Source of the DNA: Antarctobacter sediminis
GTDB lineage: Bacteria; Pseudomonadota; Alphaproteobacteria; Rhodobacterales; Rhodobacteraceae
DNA: 34,322 nt
Direction of reading: 5' to 3'
Assembly (NCBI RefSeq): GCF_019218285.1
Contig: NZ_JAHUZG010000011.1
Span: 1-34,322, forward strand
Shown: piece by piece, positions 8,277 to 18,033 of the stretch
Layout of the letters: each line of letters begins with the position of its first letter
Numbering within the stretch: the first letter of the stretch is position 1
Position numbers and translations under genes: made by a program
Notes under the pieces: generated by a model
Seen by the model: the letters and a program-made list of their open reading frames with translations, nothing else
Told to the model about the DNA's origin: nothing
Databases searched by the model: none

Positions 8277-8616
8277 TTTGCTGTCCTTGTTACTGCTCTG
8301 GTTGCCTGATTTTTTTCACAGTATCGGCGATTTTCCGCTTTACAGCAATCACAAACTGCGAATCAGGCGCGGGGTCGACCTCCATCCGACGCGAATTTGG
8401 CAAAGGAATGACTAAAAAGACGCACCTGTTTCCGTCGCATTGATAAAGCTTCGGCAGAGCACCGCCATGGTATCGCTAAACTATTGGTTGGTAGCGCAAA
8501 CTGCGCTCTTGCGTCCTGTTCATGCCGAAAAGCGACGTGTTATGAGGATCCGCACCGGCGCTGCACGGCGCCGCGTACATCATGACATGATCAGTGCTGC
8601 GACAGGAGCAAGGCAG
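8277..8616. promoter_or_regulatory. Divergent chvI/pckA control region with three short palindromes
   Basis: A 340-base gap without a gene. It must carry the promoters of chvI (-) and pckA (+). Three perfect inverted repeats lie on the pckA side: a 6-bp stem AGCGCA-AAC-TGCGCT near 8494-8508; CGGCGC(6 bases)GCGCCG at 8556-8573; and the 13-base palindrome ATCATGACATGAT at 8579-8591, just upstream of the pckA ribosome site. The frame upstream of pckA is open to 8440 but carries no conserved protein sequence. No convincing -35/-10 pair can be named. Confidence 0.5.
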
Positions 8617-10215
8617 ATGACATTTGGACGGGTGAACCCTCAGTTCCGGCTTGAAGACCAGGGCATCGAAGGGCTCGGCAATGTCTATTACAACCTCATG
8701 GAGCCCGCGCTGATCGAAGCCGCGCTCAAACGAGGCGAAGGCAAGCTGGGCAAGGGCGGCGCATTTCTGGTGACCACGGGCAAATACACCGGTCGGTCGC
8801 CGAAAGATAAATTCATCGTGCGCACTCCCACGGTCGAGGATTCGATCTGGTGGGAAAACAACGCACCGATGGAAGCAGAGGCATTCGACCGGCTGCACGC
8901 CGACATGCTGGAACATATGAAAGGCCGCGACTACTACGTGCAGGATCTGGTCGGCGGCGCTGATCCGGCCAACGCGATCGACGTGCGCGTGATTTCGGAA
9001 CTCGCCTGGCACAACCTCTTCATCCGCCACATGCTGCGCCGCCCCGACCGCGAGGATCTGGACAGCTTTATCGCGGATTTCACCATCATCAACTGCCCGA
9101 CCTTCAAGGCCGACCCGGAAAAGCACGGTTGCCGCACGGAGACGGTGATTGCCCTGAACTTCGACAAGAAGCTCATCCTGATCGGCAACACCGAATATGC
9201 CGGTGAAAACAAGAAGTCGGTCTTTACGCTGCTGAACTACATCCTGCCCGGAAAAGGCATCATGGCGATGCACTGCTCGGCCAACCACGCGCCGAACAAC
9301 CCGGTCGATACGGCTGTATTCTTTGGCCTGTCGGGCACCGGCAAGACCACCCTCTCGGCTGACCCCGAGCGCGTGCTGATTGGCGACGACGAACACGGCT
9401 GGTCGGATCGCGGCACCTTCAACTTCGAAGGCGGCTGCTATGCCAAGACGATCAACCTGTCCCCCGAGGCAGAGCCGGAAATCTACGCCACGACCGAGAT
9501 GTTCGGCACCGTGATCGAGAACATGGTCTTTGACGAAGAAACCTTCGACCTTGACTTCCAGGATGACAGCCTGACCGCCAACATGCGCTGCGCCTACCCG
9601 CTGCACTACATCTCCAACGCGTCCAAGACCGCGCTGGGTGGTCATCCCAAAAACATCATCATGCTGACCTGTGATGCCTTTGGTGTTCTGCCCCCGATCG
9701 CGCGGCTGACCCCGGCGCAGGCGATGTATCACTTTCTGTCCGGCTTCACCTCGAAGGTCGCCGGAACCGAGCGCGGCGTGACCGAGCCCGAGCCCACTTT
9801 CTCGACCTGCTTTGGCGCGCCCTTCATGCCGCGCCGTCCCGAGGCCTACGGTAACCTACTGCGCGACAAGATCGCCAAGCACGGCGCGACCTGCTGGCTG
9901 GTCAACACCGGCTGGACCGGCGGCGCCTACGGTACAGGCTCGCGCATGCCGATCAAGGCCACCCGCGCCCTGCTGCATGCCGCGCTCGAAGGCAAGCTGG
10001 CCAATGCAGAGTTCCGCAAGGATCCGAACTTTGGCTTCGAGGTTCCCGTGTCGGTCGAAGGCGTGCCGGAACTGCTTCTGGATCCGCGCAAGACCTGGGA
10101 CGACAAGGCCGCCTATGACGCGCAGGCACAAAAACTGGTGCAGATGTTCGCGGACAACTTTGAACAGTACGTCCCCTACATCGACGATGACGTGAAAGCC
10201 GTGGCAATCGGCTGA
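8617..10215 (+). CDS. pckA: Phosphoenolpyruvate carboxykinase (ATP)
   Basis: A 532-residue cytoplasmic enzyme that makes phosphoenolpyruvate from oxaloacetate with ATP, the entry step to gluconeogenesis. The kinase-1a P-loop [11 protein letters not shown] is at about residues 237-247. The metal and substrate block GDDEHGW follows, and the substrate-binding [12 protein letters not shown] lies near the N-terminus. The length is typical of the ATP-dependent type. The ATG at 8617 was chosen because AGGAG precedes it and because homologues begin here. The gene is divergent from chvI and closed by a strong terminator, so it is probably transcribed alone. Confidence 0.97.
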   Translation: MTFGRVNPQFRLEDQGIEGLGNVYYNLMEPALIEAALKRGEGKLGKGGAFLVTTGKYTGRSPKDKFIVRTPTVEDSIWWENNAPMEAEAFDRLHADMLEHMKGRDYYVQDLVGGADPANAIDVRVISELAWHNLFIRHMLRRPDREDLDSFIADFTIINCPTFKADPEKHGCRTETVIALNFDKKLILIGNTEYAGENKKSVFTLLNYILPGKGIMAMHCSANHAPNNPVDTAVFFGLSGTGKTTLSADPERVLIGDDEHGWSDRGTFNFEGGCYAKTINLSPEAEPEIYATTEMFGTVIENMVFDEETFDLDFQDDSLTANMRCAYPLHYISNASKTALGGHPKNIIMLTCDAFGVLPPIARLTPAQAMYHFLSGFTSKVAGTERGVTEPEPTFSTCFGAPFMPRRPEAYGNLLRDKIAKHGATCWLVNTGWTGGAYGTGSRMPIKATRALLHAALEGKLANAEFRKDPNFGFEVPVSVEGVPELLLDPRKTWDDKAAYDAQAQKLVQMFADNFEQYVPYIDDDVKAVAIG

Positions 10216-10235
10216 ACGCCGTTACCGGAATGACG

Positions 10236-10267
10236 AAAGCCCCCCGCCGATGCGGGGGGCTTTTTTT
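10236..10267 (+). terminator. Rho-independent terminator of pckA
   Basis: A 9-bp GC stem (10239-10247 with 10252-10260), extended by AAA/TTT, with loop CGAT and a run of seven T from 10261. It lies 20 bases after the pckA stop. Confidence 0.95.
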
Positions 10268-10297
10268 CTGCCTGACGCGCCGCGTGGGCGCGGCCCG

Positions 10298-11899
10298 TTA
10301 CAGTTTTTGCTGTTCGGCCCTCAGTGCCAGCCAGAGGCAATAACACATGATCAGCACCACTAGCGTAAACGGGATGCCCGTGGAGACAGCCGCGCCCTGA
10401 AGCGCGTTCAAGCCGCCGCCCAGCAACAGCGCAATGGCCACCAGCCCCTCCAGCGTGCACCAGAACACGCGCTGAATCACCGGCGCATCCAGCTTGCCGC
10501 CCGCCGTGATCGTGTCGATAACCAGCGAGCCGGAATCCGACGAGGTCACGAAAAAGATCACGATCAGCAACAAGGATACCGGCGCCACAACCGAATACAG
10601 AGGCAGTTCTTTCAGAAAGCCGAACAACGCGCCTTCCGGGGCATAGCTGTCGATCACCGTTGCGCGGACCCCTTCGGCCCCGCCCGCGTTCAGCATATCG
10701 ATGGCCGCGCCACCAAAGGTCGACATCCACAAGGCGCAGACCGCTGTCGGCGCCAATAGTGCGCAGATCACGAACTCGCGCACCGTGCGGCCCCGCGAAA
10801 TGCGGGCGATGAACATTCCCACAAACGGTGACCATGCGATCCACCACGCCCAGTAGAAGGTCGTCCAACCGTGGAAAAAACTGGTGTCTTCGCGCCCGAA
10901 CGGATTGGACAACGCAGGCAGCAAGGTCACGTAATCGACCATGACCGAGACATACCGCGTGATCGCCACCCCGACTCCGGTGACTGCGATCACGAAGATG
11001 AACAGCGCCACGGCCATGATCATGTTGATTTCGGACAGGCGCTTGACGCCCGCGTCCATCCCCAGAAGGACCGAGCCCAGCGCGATCAGTGTGATACCGA
11101 CAATCAGCAACACCGTCACCGTGGGCGACGGCGCGATGCCAAAGACCTCGTTCAATCCGGCAGCGACCTGTTGCGCCCCAAGTCCCAGAGAGGTGGTCAG
11201 GCCAAACAGCGTCGAGAACACCGCCAGCGTATCGATGACATGCCCCCAAAAGCCCCAGACACGCTCTCCCAGCAACGGATAAAACGCCGAGCGCAACGTC
11301 AGGGGCAGGTTCAGGTTGTAGCAGAAGATCGCGAGCGACAGCCCCACGGCGGCGTAGACAGCCCACCCCTCAAGCCCCCAATGGTGGATCGTACCGACGA
11401 TTCCGATGTATTCATTCCCCGGCTCATTGATGTCGATGCCCAAGGGCCGCGCGTTCCCGCCTTCGGAGAAGTTGTAATAGACCGGCTCCAGCACGCCGAA
11501 GAACAGCAGGCCAATGCCGATCCCGGCCGCGAACATCATCGCGATCCATCCGGCATAGGAATAGTCGGGCTTGGCGTCCTTCCCGCCGATCCGTACCTTG
11601 CCCACGGGCAGAACGATCAGCGCCAGACAGAACAGGGTGATCGCATCGACGGACAAGACAAGGAACCAATCAAAGGTGCTGGTCAACCATGGCCGCAACC
11701 AGCCAAAGAAGGTGGCCGCCGTCTCTTGGTTGGCCAAGGCCAACAGGACGAACCCCATGATCAGGATACTGGAAACAAGGAAAACGGGGTTGTGAATGTC
11801 CAACCCCAAAGGACGAATATTGTCCTGTCCCAGTTCGTATTCAGTTTCGAAATCCCAGACCCTCGGGTCGGGATCCAGCTTTTTCCTGGCGTCTGACAT
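10298..11899 (-). CDS. BCCT family transporter (betaine/carnitine/choline type)
   Basis: A 533-residue inner-membrane protein with about 12 hydrophobic segments. The family signature is the aromatic stretch GWTTFYWAWWIAWSPFVGMF followed by ARISRGRTVREF. BCCT proteins carry quaternary-ammonium or sulfonium compounds such as glycine betaine, choline, carnitine or DMSP, driven by Na+ or H+. The substrate cannot be read from sequence, although DMSP and betaine uptake are common in marine roseobacters. The ATG at 11899 is preceded by AGGAGGG. A small membrane-protein gene and an AraC regulator follow upstream on the same strand but with separate promoter space (215 bases). Confidence 0.92.
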   Translation of the reverse strand: MSDARKKLDPDPRVWDFETEYELGQDNIRPLGLDIHNPVFLVSSILIMGFVLLALANQETAATFFGWLRPWLTSTFDWFLVLSVDAITLFCLALIVLPVGKVRIGGKDAKPDYSYAGWIAMMFAAGIGIGLLFFGVLEPVYYNFSEGGNARPLGIDINEPGNEYIGIVGTIHHWGLEGWAVYAAVGLSLAIFCYNLNLPLTLRSAFYPLLGERVWGFWGHVIDTLAVFSTLFGLTTSLGLGAQQVAAGLNEVFGIAPSPTVTVLLIVGITLIALGSVLLGMDAGVKRLSEINMIMAVALFIFVIAVTGVGVAITRYVSVMVDYVTLLPALSNPFGREDTSFFHGWTTFYWAWWIAWSPFVGMFIARISRGRTVREFVICALLAPTAVCALWMSTFGGAAIDMLNAGGAEGVRATVIDSYAPEGALFGFLKELPLYSVVAPVSLLLIVIFFVTSSDSGSLVIDTITAGGKLDAPVIQRVFWCTLEGLVAIALLLGGGLNALQGAAVSTGIPFTLVVLIMCYCLWLALRAEQQKL

Positions 11900-12114
11900 T
11901 GTCCCTCCTGTCGCGTTCCGTTTCCGGTATCGACAAGCCTTGCACAGGCCGCTTTGACCTGTCCAACCCGGGCAAACGTCCCTCAGGACCGCGCAAGGGC
12001 GCCCAAACATCCTGGGGAACCGCAGTATTTTCCCTTGATTTCAAGCCGCTAAGACAGGCGTTCCGAACGCTGAATCACAAGTGAATTTTTTTTGCCCAAT
12101 TACCCCAACAGGCG

Positions 12115-12342
12115 TCACGCCCAACGGATCAGGCCCAGAATGGCCGACGCGACATAGAACCCCTGCAACAGCAGAAACGCCCAGCGCCGGTCGATCACCG
12201 CCCATCCGGCAAACAACCCGGAGGAAATCAGCAACAGCGTAAAACCGGCCACCTCGTTGCCGGTATTCGAGGCGATCAGCAACGCGTAGACAATGGCAAG
12301 CGAAGATCCCGAGATCTCCAGCAGGGTCACAAGTCTTGTCAT
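12115..12342 (-). CDS. Small hydrophobic membrane protein, unknown
   Basis: A 75-residue protein with two or three hydrophobic segments (about 13-25, 31-47 and 54-72). The frame starts at an ATG with AAAGGAG at good spacing, which supports a real gene. No family is recognised. It sits between the BCCT transporter and the AraC regulator; whether it has any link to either is not clear. Confidence 0.6.
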   Translation of the reverse strand: MTRLVTLLEISGSSLAIVYALLIASNTGNEVAGFTLLLISSGLFAGWAVIDRRWAFLLLQGFYVASAILGLIRWA

Positions 12343-12470
12343 CGTCAGGCTCCTTTCGCCATTGATCCGCAGGCGGGGATCGCCCCCCGAAGGAATGAAG
12401 CCCGAGGTATCAGGAGTCGCGGCATGTCGTTGTGCAGGGCGGCCGATTTTTCATGCCGCCGGGCCGAAAC

Positions 12471-13250
12471 TCACCGCCCGCGGGCCAGTTCCCTCGGGCT
12501 TTGCCCGAAATGCGCCCGAAACCGGCGGCTGAAGGCCGAGGCGTCCTCGTATCCGACCTCGATGGCGACCAAATGCACCGGATAGTCGGTGTTCATCAGC
12601 AAACTGCGGGCCCGGTCCATCCTGCGCGCGGTCAGAAAGGCGGTACAGGAAAGCCCAAGGGTCTTGCGAAACAGCGATTTGAACTGACTGACACTCAGGC
12701 AAGCCGTGGCGGCAAGATCTTCGACCTTATGCGACGCGGCAAGATCGGCTTCCATTCGCTCGACCGCCCGCATGATCCGCTTGTCCAACCGGCTGGCGAA
12801 TGTCTGTCGCGCAAACAACTGCCAGAACAGGTGAAACAACAGCCCCGCAATCCGGTCGTCCGAGGACAGGGTCAACTGCACGTCTGCATAGGCGCAAAAC
12901 GCCCTGAGATCGGCTTCGATCGAAACGCAGGGGTCGGGCACGCTGGCCGCGTTTTTCGGCAAACAGGCCATGTCCGCGACAAGAAAGCGTGCGGGTTCTG
13001 TCGCCGCATAGTCATGAACCGATTGCGCGGGAACAATGAAGCAATGACCAGGCGCGACGGAATAGGCCTTGCCCTTCAACGTGATCTGCATACTCCCCGA
13101 CAGGGGCACGACCACTTGGTGAAAGTCATGGCTGTGCGTATTCCCGGTCAGGCTGTAGGATCGGATGGACAGCGCTCCGCTTGCTGCAATCTCTGAATCT
13201 GTCATCGCCCCAGCATGTCCCCCGTGCGACCGCCCCCGTTCATAGGCCAT
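12471..13250 (-). CDS. AraC family transcriptional regulator with cupin sensor domain
   Basis: A 259-residue regulator. The N-terminal cupin-like part (about 20-110) contains HSHDFHQVVVPLSG and PGHCFIVPAQSVHDY. The C-terminal AraC double helix-turn-helix (about 155-255) includes LAATACLSVSQFKSLFRKTLG and the signature EVGYEDASAFSRRFRAHFGQSPRE. The ATG at 13250 has GGAGG just upstream; ATG at 13205 is an alternative. The frame stays open further upstream but with non-conserved sequence. It is divergent from the DUF3859 gene. The target and effector are unknown. Confidence 0.88.
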   Translation of the reverse strand: MAYERGRSHGGHAGAMTDSEIAASGALSIRSYSLTGNTHSHDFHQVVVPLSGSMQITLKGKAYSVAPGHCFIVPAQSVHDYAATEPARFLVADMACLPKNAASVPDPCVSIEADLRAFCAYADVQLTLSSDDRIAGLLFHLFWQLFARQTFASRLDKRIMRAVERMEADLAASHKVEDLAATACLSVSQFKSLFRKTLGLSCTAFLTARRMDRARSLLMNTDYPVHLVAIEVGYEDASAFSRRFRAHFGQSPRELARGR

Positions 13251-13416
13251 CGCATCCTCCAGCCCAATAGCGCACCCGACCACAGAAGGTGGCAAAGCCC
13301 CGCCGGTGCGCCCGAACCTTGCCATTTCAAGGGGCAAAGCGGGTAGGCAAATCCTGCCCCTGCCCCTAACCTGATCCCGTGCTATTTTATTGGCCCAGCC
13401 TTCGGGAGAAGACGAC

Positions 13417-13962
13417 ATGCACGCCAAACCATTCGCCGCACTTGCTTTTTCAACCCTTGTCGGCGCGCCCGCATTTGCGGATGTCGGTGCCTTCGTGGAA
13501 CCTCCGCTGACGCTCGAGTCCTTCGGGGTGATCTGCGAAGTCGAATTGCAGGGCACGCGGCCCGCGCCGGAAACCCTGTCCGGCCTTTTGAACCTTGTCG
13601 ATCAAGATCGGCCCATTGACGTGGAAACCTTGCAGATCCCCGCGGAAATGGGGCTAAGCTTTGGCATCCGCGCCAGCCTGACGGCAGGCGCGTCGGTGCC
13701 CGAGGTGACGGTTGTCGTCACACATCCGCCCATGGGGCCAACCGCGCGGACCGTGGAACGCTGGCAGGCACCGATGAACTTCGGAGAGGTTTCGCTCAAC
13801 CTCTTTACATTTGAACATGACTACGAGCTGCTGGAAGGTGCCTGGATGTTCCAGGTCGAACAAGACGGCAAGGTTTTGCTGCAACAGCCTTTTACCGTCA
13901 CCGCCCCCGGAACCGTTCCGGCCGTGCAGCAGGCCTGTTTCGGGGCCGAAATCATGTCCTGA
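13417..13962 (+). CDS. Exported DUF3859-like protein
   Basis: A 181-residue protein with a clear signal peptide: residues 1-21, ending in GAPAFA before DVG. The mature part has FGVICEVE near the start, FGIRA and the block TVVVTHPPMGP, and ends in QPFTVTAPG. This pattern I recognise as DUF3859, a beta-rich periplasmic domain with no known activity. The start is supported by GGGAGA 8 bases upstream. The gene is divergent from the AraC regulator, from which it is separated by 166 bases. Confidence 0.72.
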   Translation: MHAKPFAALAFSTLVGAPAFADVGAFVEPPLTLESFGVICEVELQGTRPAPETLSGLLNLVDQDRPIDVETLQIPAEMGLSFGIRASLTAGASVPEVTVVVTHPPMGPTARTVERWQAPMNFGEVSLNLFTFEHDYELLEGAWMFQVEQDGKVLLQQPFTVTAPGTVPAVQQACFGAEIMS

Positions 13963-13971
13963 CAACACGGC

Positions 13972-14016
13972 GCGGGGCGACAGCTTTGCGCCCCGCATTC
14001 TGACCTGGCAGGTCAG
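13972..14016. terminator. Twin hairpins between the DUF3859 gene and the BKACE gene
   Basis: Two stems lie back to back. The first has 8 bp (13972-13979 with 13989-13996). The second has 7 bp (14000-14006 with 14010-14016, loop GGC) and covers the BKACE stop codon. Neither has a T run, so termination is plausible but weak. The genes on either side are convergent. Confidence 0.45.
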
Positions 14017-14843
14017 GCCGCGCGCAGTTCAAGGATCTCTCGCGCCTGCTGCCATGTGGCGACGGGACGTTCGTATTTTTCGCACAGCTCGACAGCGCGC
14101 CGCACCAGCGCGGCATTCGAGGGCGCCAGCGTTTCCTTGTCCCAGCGGACATTGTCTTCCAGACCGGTGCGGGTGTGCCCCCCCGCCGCAATGGACCATT
14201 CGTTGACCTCGACCTGATGCCGACCGATCCCGGCGGCGCACCATTCCGCGTCCGGTGCAAGCCGCCTGACCGTCTCGATGTAGTAGTCAAAGACGTTGCG
14301 ATCACAGGGCATGGCGTTTTTCACGCCCATGACGAACTGAACGTACAGCTTGCCGGGAATGCGCCCGTCGCGGTTCATCTCGGCGGCCTTGAAAATATGG
14401 CTGAGGTCAAAGGCTTCGATTTCCGGCTTCACCTCATAGGTGCGCATTTCCGAGGCCAGCCAATTCACAAGATCCGGCGGGTTCTCATACACGCGGGTCG
14501 GGAAATTGTTGGACCCCACCGAAAGAGAGGCCATATCCGGCCGCAAGGACAGCATGCCGCCGCGCTCTTGCCCGGCCCCCGATCGCCCACCAGTGGACAG
14601 CTGGATTATCATGCCGGGGCAATGTTTCTGCAAACCTTCGACCAGTCGTGCAAAGCGTTCCGGGTCAGAGGTTGGCGTTTCATCCTCCATCCGAACGTGG
14701 CAATGAGCGATACTTGCCCCCGCCTCAAAGGCCGCATGGGTGGATTCGACCTGCTCTTCGATGGTTGTCGGGACGGCCGGGTTGTCCTTTTTGCGTGGAA
14801 CGGATCCTGTGATGGCCACGCAGATGATGCAGGGTTTTGTCAT
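14013..14843 (-). CDS. Beta-keto acid cleavage enzyme (BKACE/DUF849 family), likely acting on beta-ketoadipate
   Basis: A 276-residue BKACE enzyme. These zinc enzymes react a beta-keto acid with acetyl-CoA to give acetoacetate and a new CoA ester. The metal-binding pair is His47/His49 in AHCHVR. Other family blocks are QLSTGGRSG, EAFDLSH and GGHTRTGLEDN. It is the last gene of the pob/pca run, 108 bases after pcaG, and no pcaIJ or pcaF is present here. I therefore infer that it splits beta-ketoadipate into succinyl-CoA and acetoacetate, bypassing PcaIJ/PcaF. The ATG at 14843 was preferred over a TTG at 14888, though its GAGGGGAG is rather distant (11 bases). Confidence 0.88.
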   Translation of the reverse strand: MTKPCIICVAITGSVPRKKDNPAVPTTIEEQVESTHAAFEAGASIAHCHVRMEDETPTSDPERFARLVEGLQKHCPGMIIQLSTGGRSGAGQERGGMLSLRPDMASLSVGSNNFPTRVYENPPDLVNWLASEMRTYEVKPEIEAFDLSHIFKAAEMNRDGRIPGKLYVQFVMGVKNAMPCDRNVFDYYIETVRRLAPDAEWCAAGIGRHQVEVNEWSIAAGGHTRTGLEDNVRWDKETLAPSNAALVRRAVELCEKYERPVATWQQAREILELRAA

Positions 14844-14951
14844 GGCGGGTGCGCTCCCCTCGCTGGCGTCATGTCTGGTATCGGGCAAGGTAGTGAGAAA
14901 TCGGCAAGAGAAGAAGCCGGGAAGACCGCCCTGCCCTCCCGCCCCAAGGCG

Positions 14952-15572
14952 TCAGATGTCGAAAAAGACGGTTTCGTCCTGCCCCTGCAACTGGATATCG
15001 AACCGGTAGACAGGCTTGCCGTCCCGCTCGGTCCGCTTGGCCAGCAAGGTTGCGCGCCGGCGTTCCCATTCGATGATGTTCATCACGGGATCTTCGGCAT
15101 TGGCTTCGGGTTCATCGTCGAAATAGATCCGCGTGTTCAGACCAACGTTGATGCCGCGGGCGACGATCCAGAGGTTGATATGCGGTGCCTGAGTGGTGCC
15201 GTTGCGGCCCGGTGTCTTGCCCGGCTTGACCGTATCGAACCCCCATTCGCCACTAGCGAAATCGGTGATGACCCGGCCCCAGCCGCGAAAGCCCTCTTCG
15301 ACCTCGCCGCCGCCTTCGGGATGTGCATAGACGCCCTTGGCATTGGCCTGCCACGCCTCCAGCATCACGTCCTTGATGGGAGAGCCGGTGCCGTCGATCA
15401 CAAGGCCCTCGACGCGGATGCGCTCGCCTTCGGCGTTCGGCCCGGCAATGTCCCAGCCCAGTTCGCGTTCATAGATGTCGAAACCTGCCGCGCCGGGGGC
15501 CAGCCCGATATGCACGTATGGGCCTGCGGTCTGCGACGGGGTTTCCTTGAGATAGTCCAGTTTCTGCACCAT
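14952..15572 (-). CDS. pcaG: Protocatechuate 3,4-dioxygenase, alpha subunit
   Basis: A 206-residue subunit of the non-heme Fe(III) dioxygenase that opens protocatechuate between the two hydroxyls, giving 3-carboxy-cis,cis-muconate. The N-terminal TPSQTAGPYVHIGL is the alpha-subunit signature, with EAWQANAKGVYAHP and PHINLWIVARGIN as the dioxygenase-fold blocks. As expected for alpha chains, the full Tyr/Tyr/His/His iron site is not conserved and lies in PcaH. It begins 3 bases after the pcaH stop, matching equal production of both subunits. Confidence 0.95.
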   Translation of the reverse strand: MVQKLDYLKETPSQTAGPYVHIGLAPGAAGFDIYERELGWDIAGPNAEGERIRVEGLVIDGTGSPIKDVMLEAWQANAKGVYAHPEGGGEVEEGFRGWGRVITDFASGEWGFDTVKPGKTPGRNGTTQAPHINLWIVARGINVGLNTRIYFDDEPEANAEDPVMNIIEWERRRATLLAKRTERDGKPVYRFDIQLQGQDETVFFDI

Positions 15573-15575
15573 GGT

Positions 15576-16304
15576 TCAGTTCCCCTCCAGACGGTTTTCA
15601 AACAGGGTCGAACGGCGACCACGCAGAATGATGTCGAACTTGTAGGCGATGGTATCCAGCGGGATCGTCGCGTTCATGTCCAGCGCCGCCACAAGGCTGT
15701 CGATCGCCTCTTGGTTCGGGATGGTCTGCACGATCGGGCATTTCGGGATCAGCGGATCACCCTCGAAATAGATCTGCGAAATCAACCGCTGCACAAAGCC
15801 GGACCCAAAGACCGAAACATGGATATGCGCGGGCCGCCACGAGTTCACGTAGTTGCGCCACGGATAGGCACCGGGTTTCACCGTGCGGAAAAAATAGTAC
15901 CCGTTCTCATCGGTCAAGGTGCGCCCACAGCCGCCGAAGTTCGGGTCGATGGGGGCAAGATAAGTGTCCTTCTTGTGGCGATAGCGTCCACCGGCATTGG
16001 CCTGCCAAATCTCGACCAGCGTGTTGGGCACGGGCCGCGCGTTTTCGTCCAATACCCGCCCATGCAGGATGATCCGTTCGCCAATGGCGCTTTCGCCGGG
16101 TTGGGCATAGTTGTGGATCAGGTCGCGATCCATCGGATCAAGATCATTGTGGCCAAAGACCGGGCCGGTGATCTCTCCGACCGAGTTTTCAAGGCTGATC
16201 AGCGAATACTGCGGCGAGCGCGCGACGCTGGTCTTGTATTCCTTGGCATAGGCCGGCGGGTGCCGGTCGCGGTCCCGCTGGTAATATTCGCCTTGGCTGG
16301 GCAT
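15576..16304 (-). CDS. pcaH: Protocatechuate 3,4-dioxygenase, beta subunit
   Basis: A 242-residue catalytic subunit. All four iron ligands of the Pseudomonas enzyme are present at the same numbers: Tyr108 in GGRYRH, Tyr147 in GAYPW, and His160 and His162 in RPAHIHVSVFG. The N-terminal YYQRDRDRHPPAY is also typical of PcaH. The gene sits 12 bases after pcaC and directly before pcaG, so the operon order is pobA-pcaC-pcaH-pcaG-BKACE. Confidence 0.97.
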   Translation of the reverse strand: MPSQGEYYQRDRDRHPPAYAKEYKTSVARSPQYSLISLENSVGEITGPVFGHNDLDPMDRDLIHNYAQPGESAIGERIILHGRVLDENARPVPNTLVEIWQANAGGRYRHKKDTYLAPIDPNFGGCGRTLTDENGYYFFRTVKPGAYPWRNYVNSWRPAHIHVSVFGSGFVQRLISQIYFEGDPLIPKCPIVQTIPNQEAIDSLVAALDMNATIPLDTIAYKFDIILRGRRSTLFENRLEGN

Positions 16305-16316
16305 GTCGGTATCTCC

Positions 16317-16718
16317 TCACTTGTCCCCGGGCGTGTCGGCCTCCGGGGCCTCCATTTCGGCATAGGTCTGTTTGGCCAGCTTCAGCGCGTGATTGGCGCG
16401 CGGCACACCGGCATAGATCGCAACGTGCTGGAACGCCTCCAGCACATCGGTCTTGCTGGCCCCCGTGCGCGCCGTGGCGCGGATATGCATGGGGATTTCG
16501 TCGAAATTGCCCAGCGCCGCCAGCAGCGCCAAGGTCAGCATCGACCGTTCCCTGTCGCTGATCCCGTCCGACGCCCAGACCGTCCCCCATGCGCCTTCGG
16601 TGATCAGGGTTTGAAACCGCTCGTCAAAGGGTGTCTTGGCCGCCTCTGCGCGGTTCACATGGGCGTCGCCCAGCACGTGACGGCGCACCTTCATGCCTGC
16701 GTCGTATCGGTTGGTCAT
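16317..16718 (-). CDS. pcaC: 4-carboxymuconolactone decarboxylase
   Basis: A 133-residue AhpD-like protein that removes CO2 from 4-carboxymuconolactone to give beta-ketoadipate enol-lactone. Recognisable parts are RRHVLGDAHVNRAEAAKTPF near the start, LLAALGNFDEIPMHIRATARTG and FQHVAIYAGVPRANHAL. It is the free-standing form, not the PcaD-PcaC (PcaL) fusion. The ATG at 16718 follows GGAGGACAG. The gene lies 49 bases after pobA. Confidence 0.95.
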   Translation of the reverse strand: MTNRYDAGMKVRRHVLGDAHVNRAEAAKTPFDERFQTLITEGAWGTVWASDGISDRERSMLTLALLAALGNFDEIPMHIRATARTGASKTDVLEAFQHVAIYAGVPRANHALKLAKQTYAEMEAPEADTPGDK

Positions 16719-16767
16719 GCTGTCCTCCATTCGGGGCCAAATGCGGGGTTTCCTTGAAACGCCACGT

Positions 16768-17964
<1,197 letters not shown>

Positions 17965-18004
17965 CTAGAATGAACCCACGCAACATGTAAAATGACGCTT
18001 TGAG

Positions 18005-18024
18005 CCATTTAGTTTCCAAAATGG
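18005..18024. promoter_or_regulatory. Inverted repeat in the pobA/pcaQ divergent region, likely PcaQ operator
   Basis: CCATTT-N8-AAATGG is a perfect 6-bp inverted repeat within the 96-base divergent gap, 10 bases before the pcaQ start and 68 bases before pobA. It has the size and T-N11-A shape of a LysR-family box. It does not match the ATAACC-N4-GGTTAA motif known for Sinorhizobium PcaQ, so assignment is by position only. Confidence 0.5.
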
Positions 18025-18033
18025 ATAAGTGAA

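Noticed and set aside
14175-16757. An open frame of 860 codons on the plus strand, opposite BKACE, pcaG, pcaH and pcaC
   Set aside because: It runs antisense to four well-identified genes and its residues look like a shadow of high-GC codon use; no domain is recognisable and no ribosome site fits.
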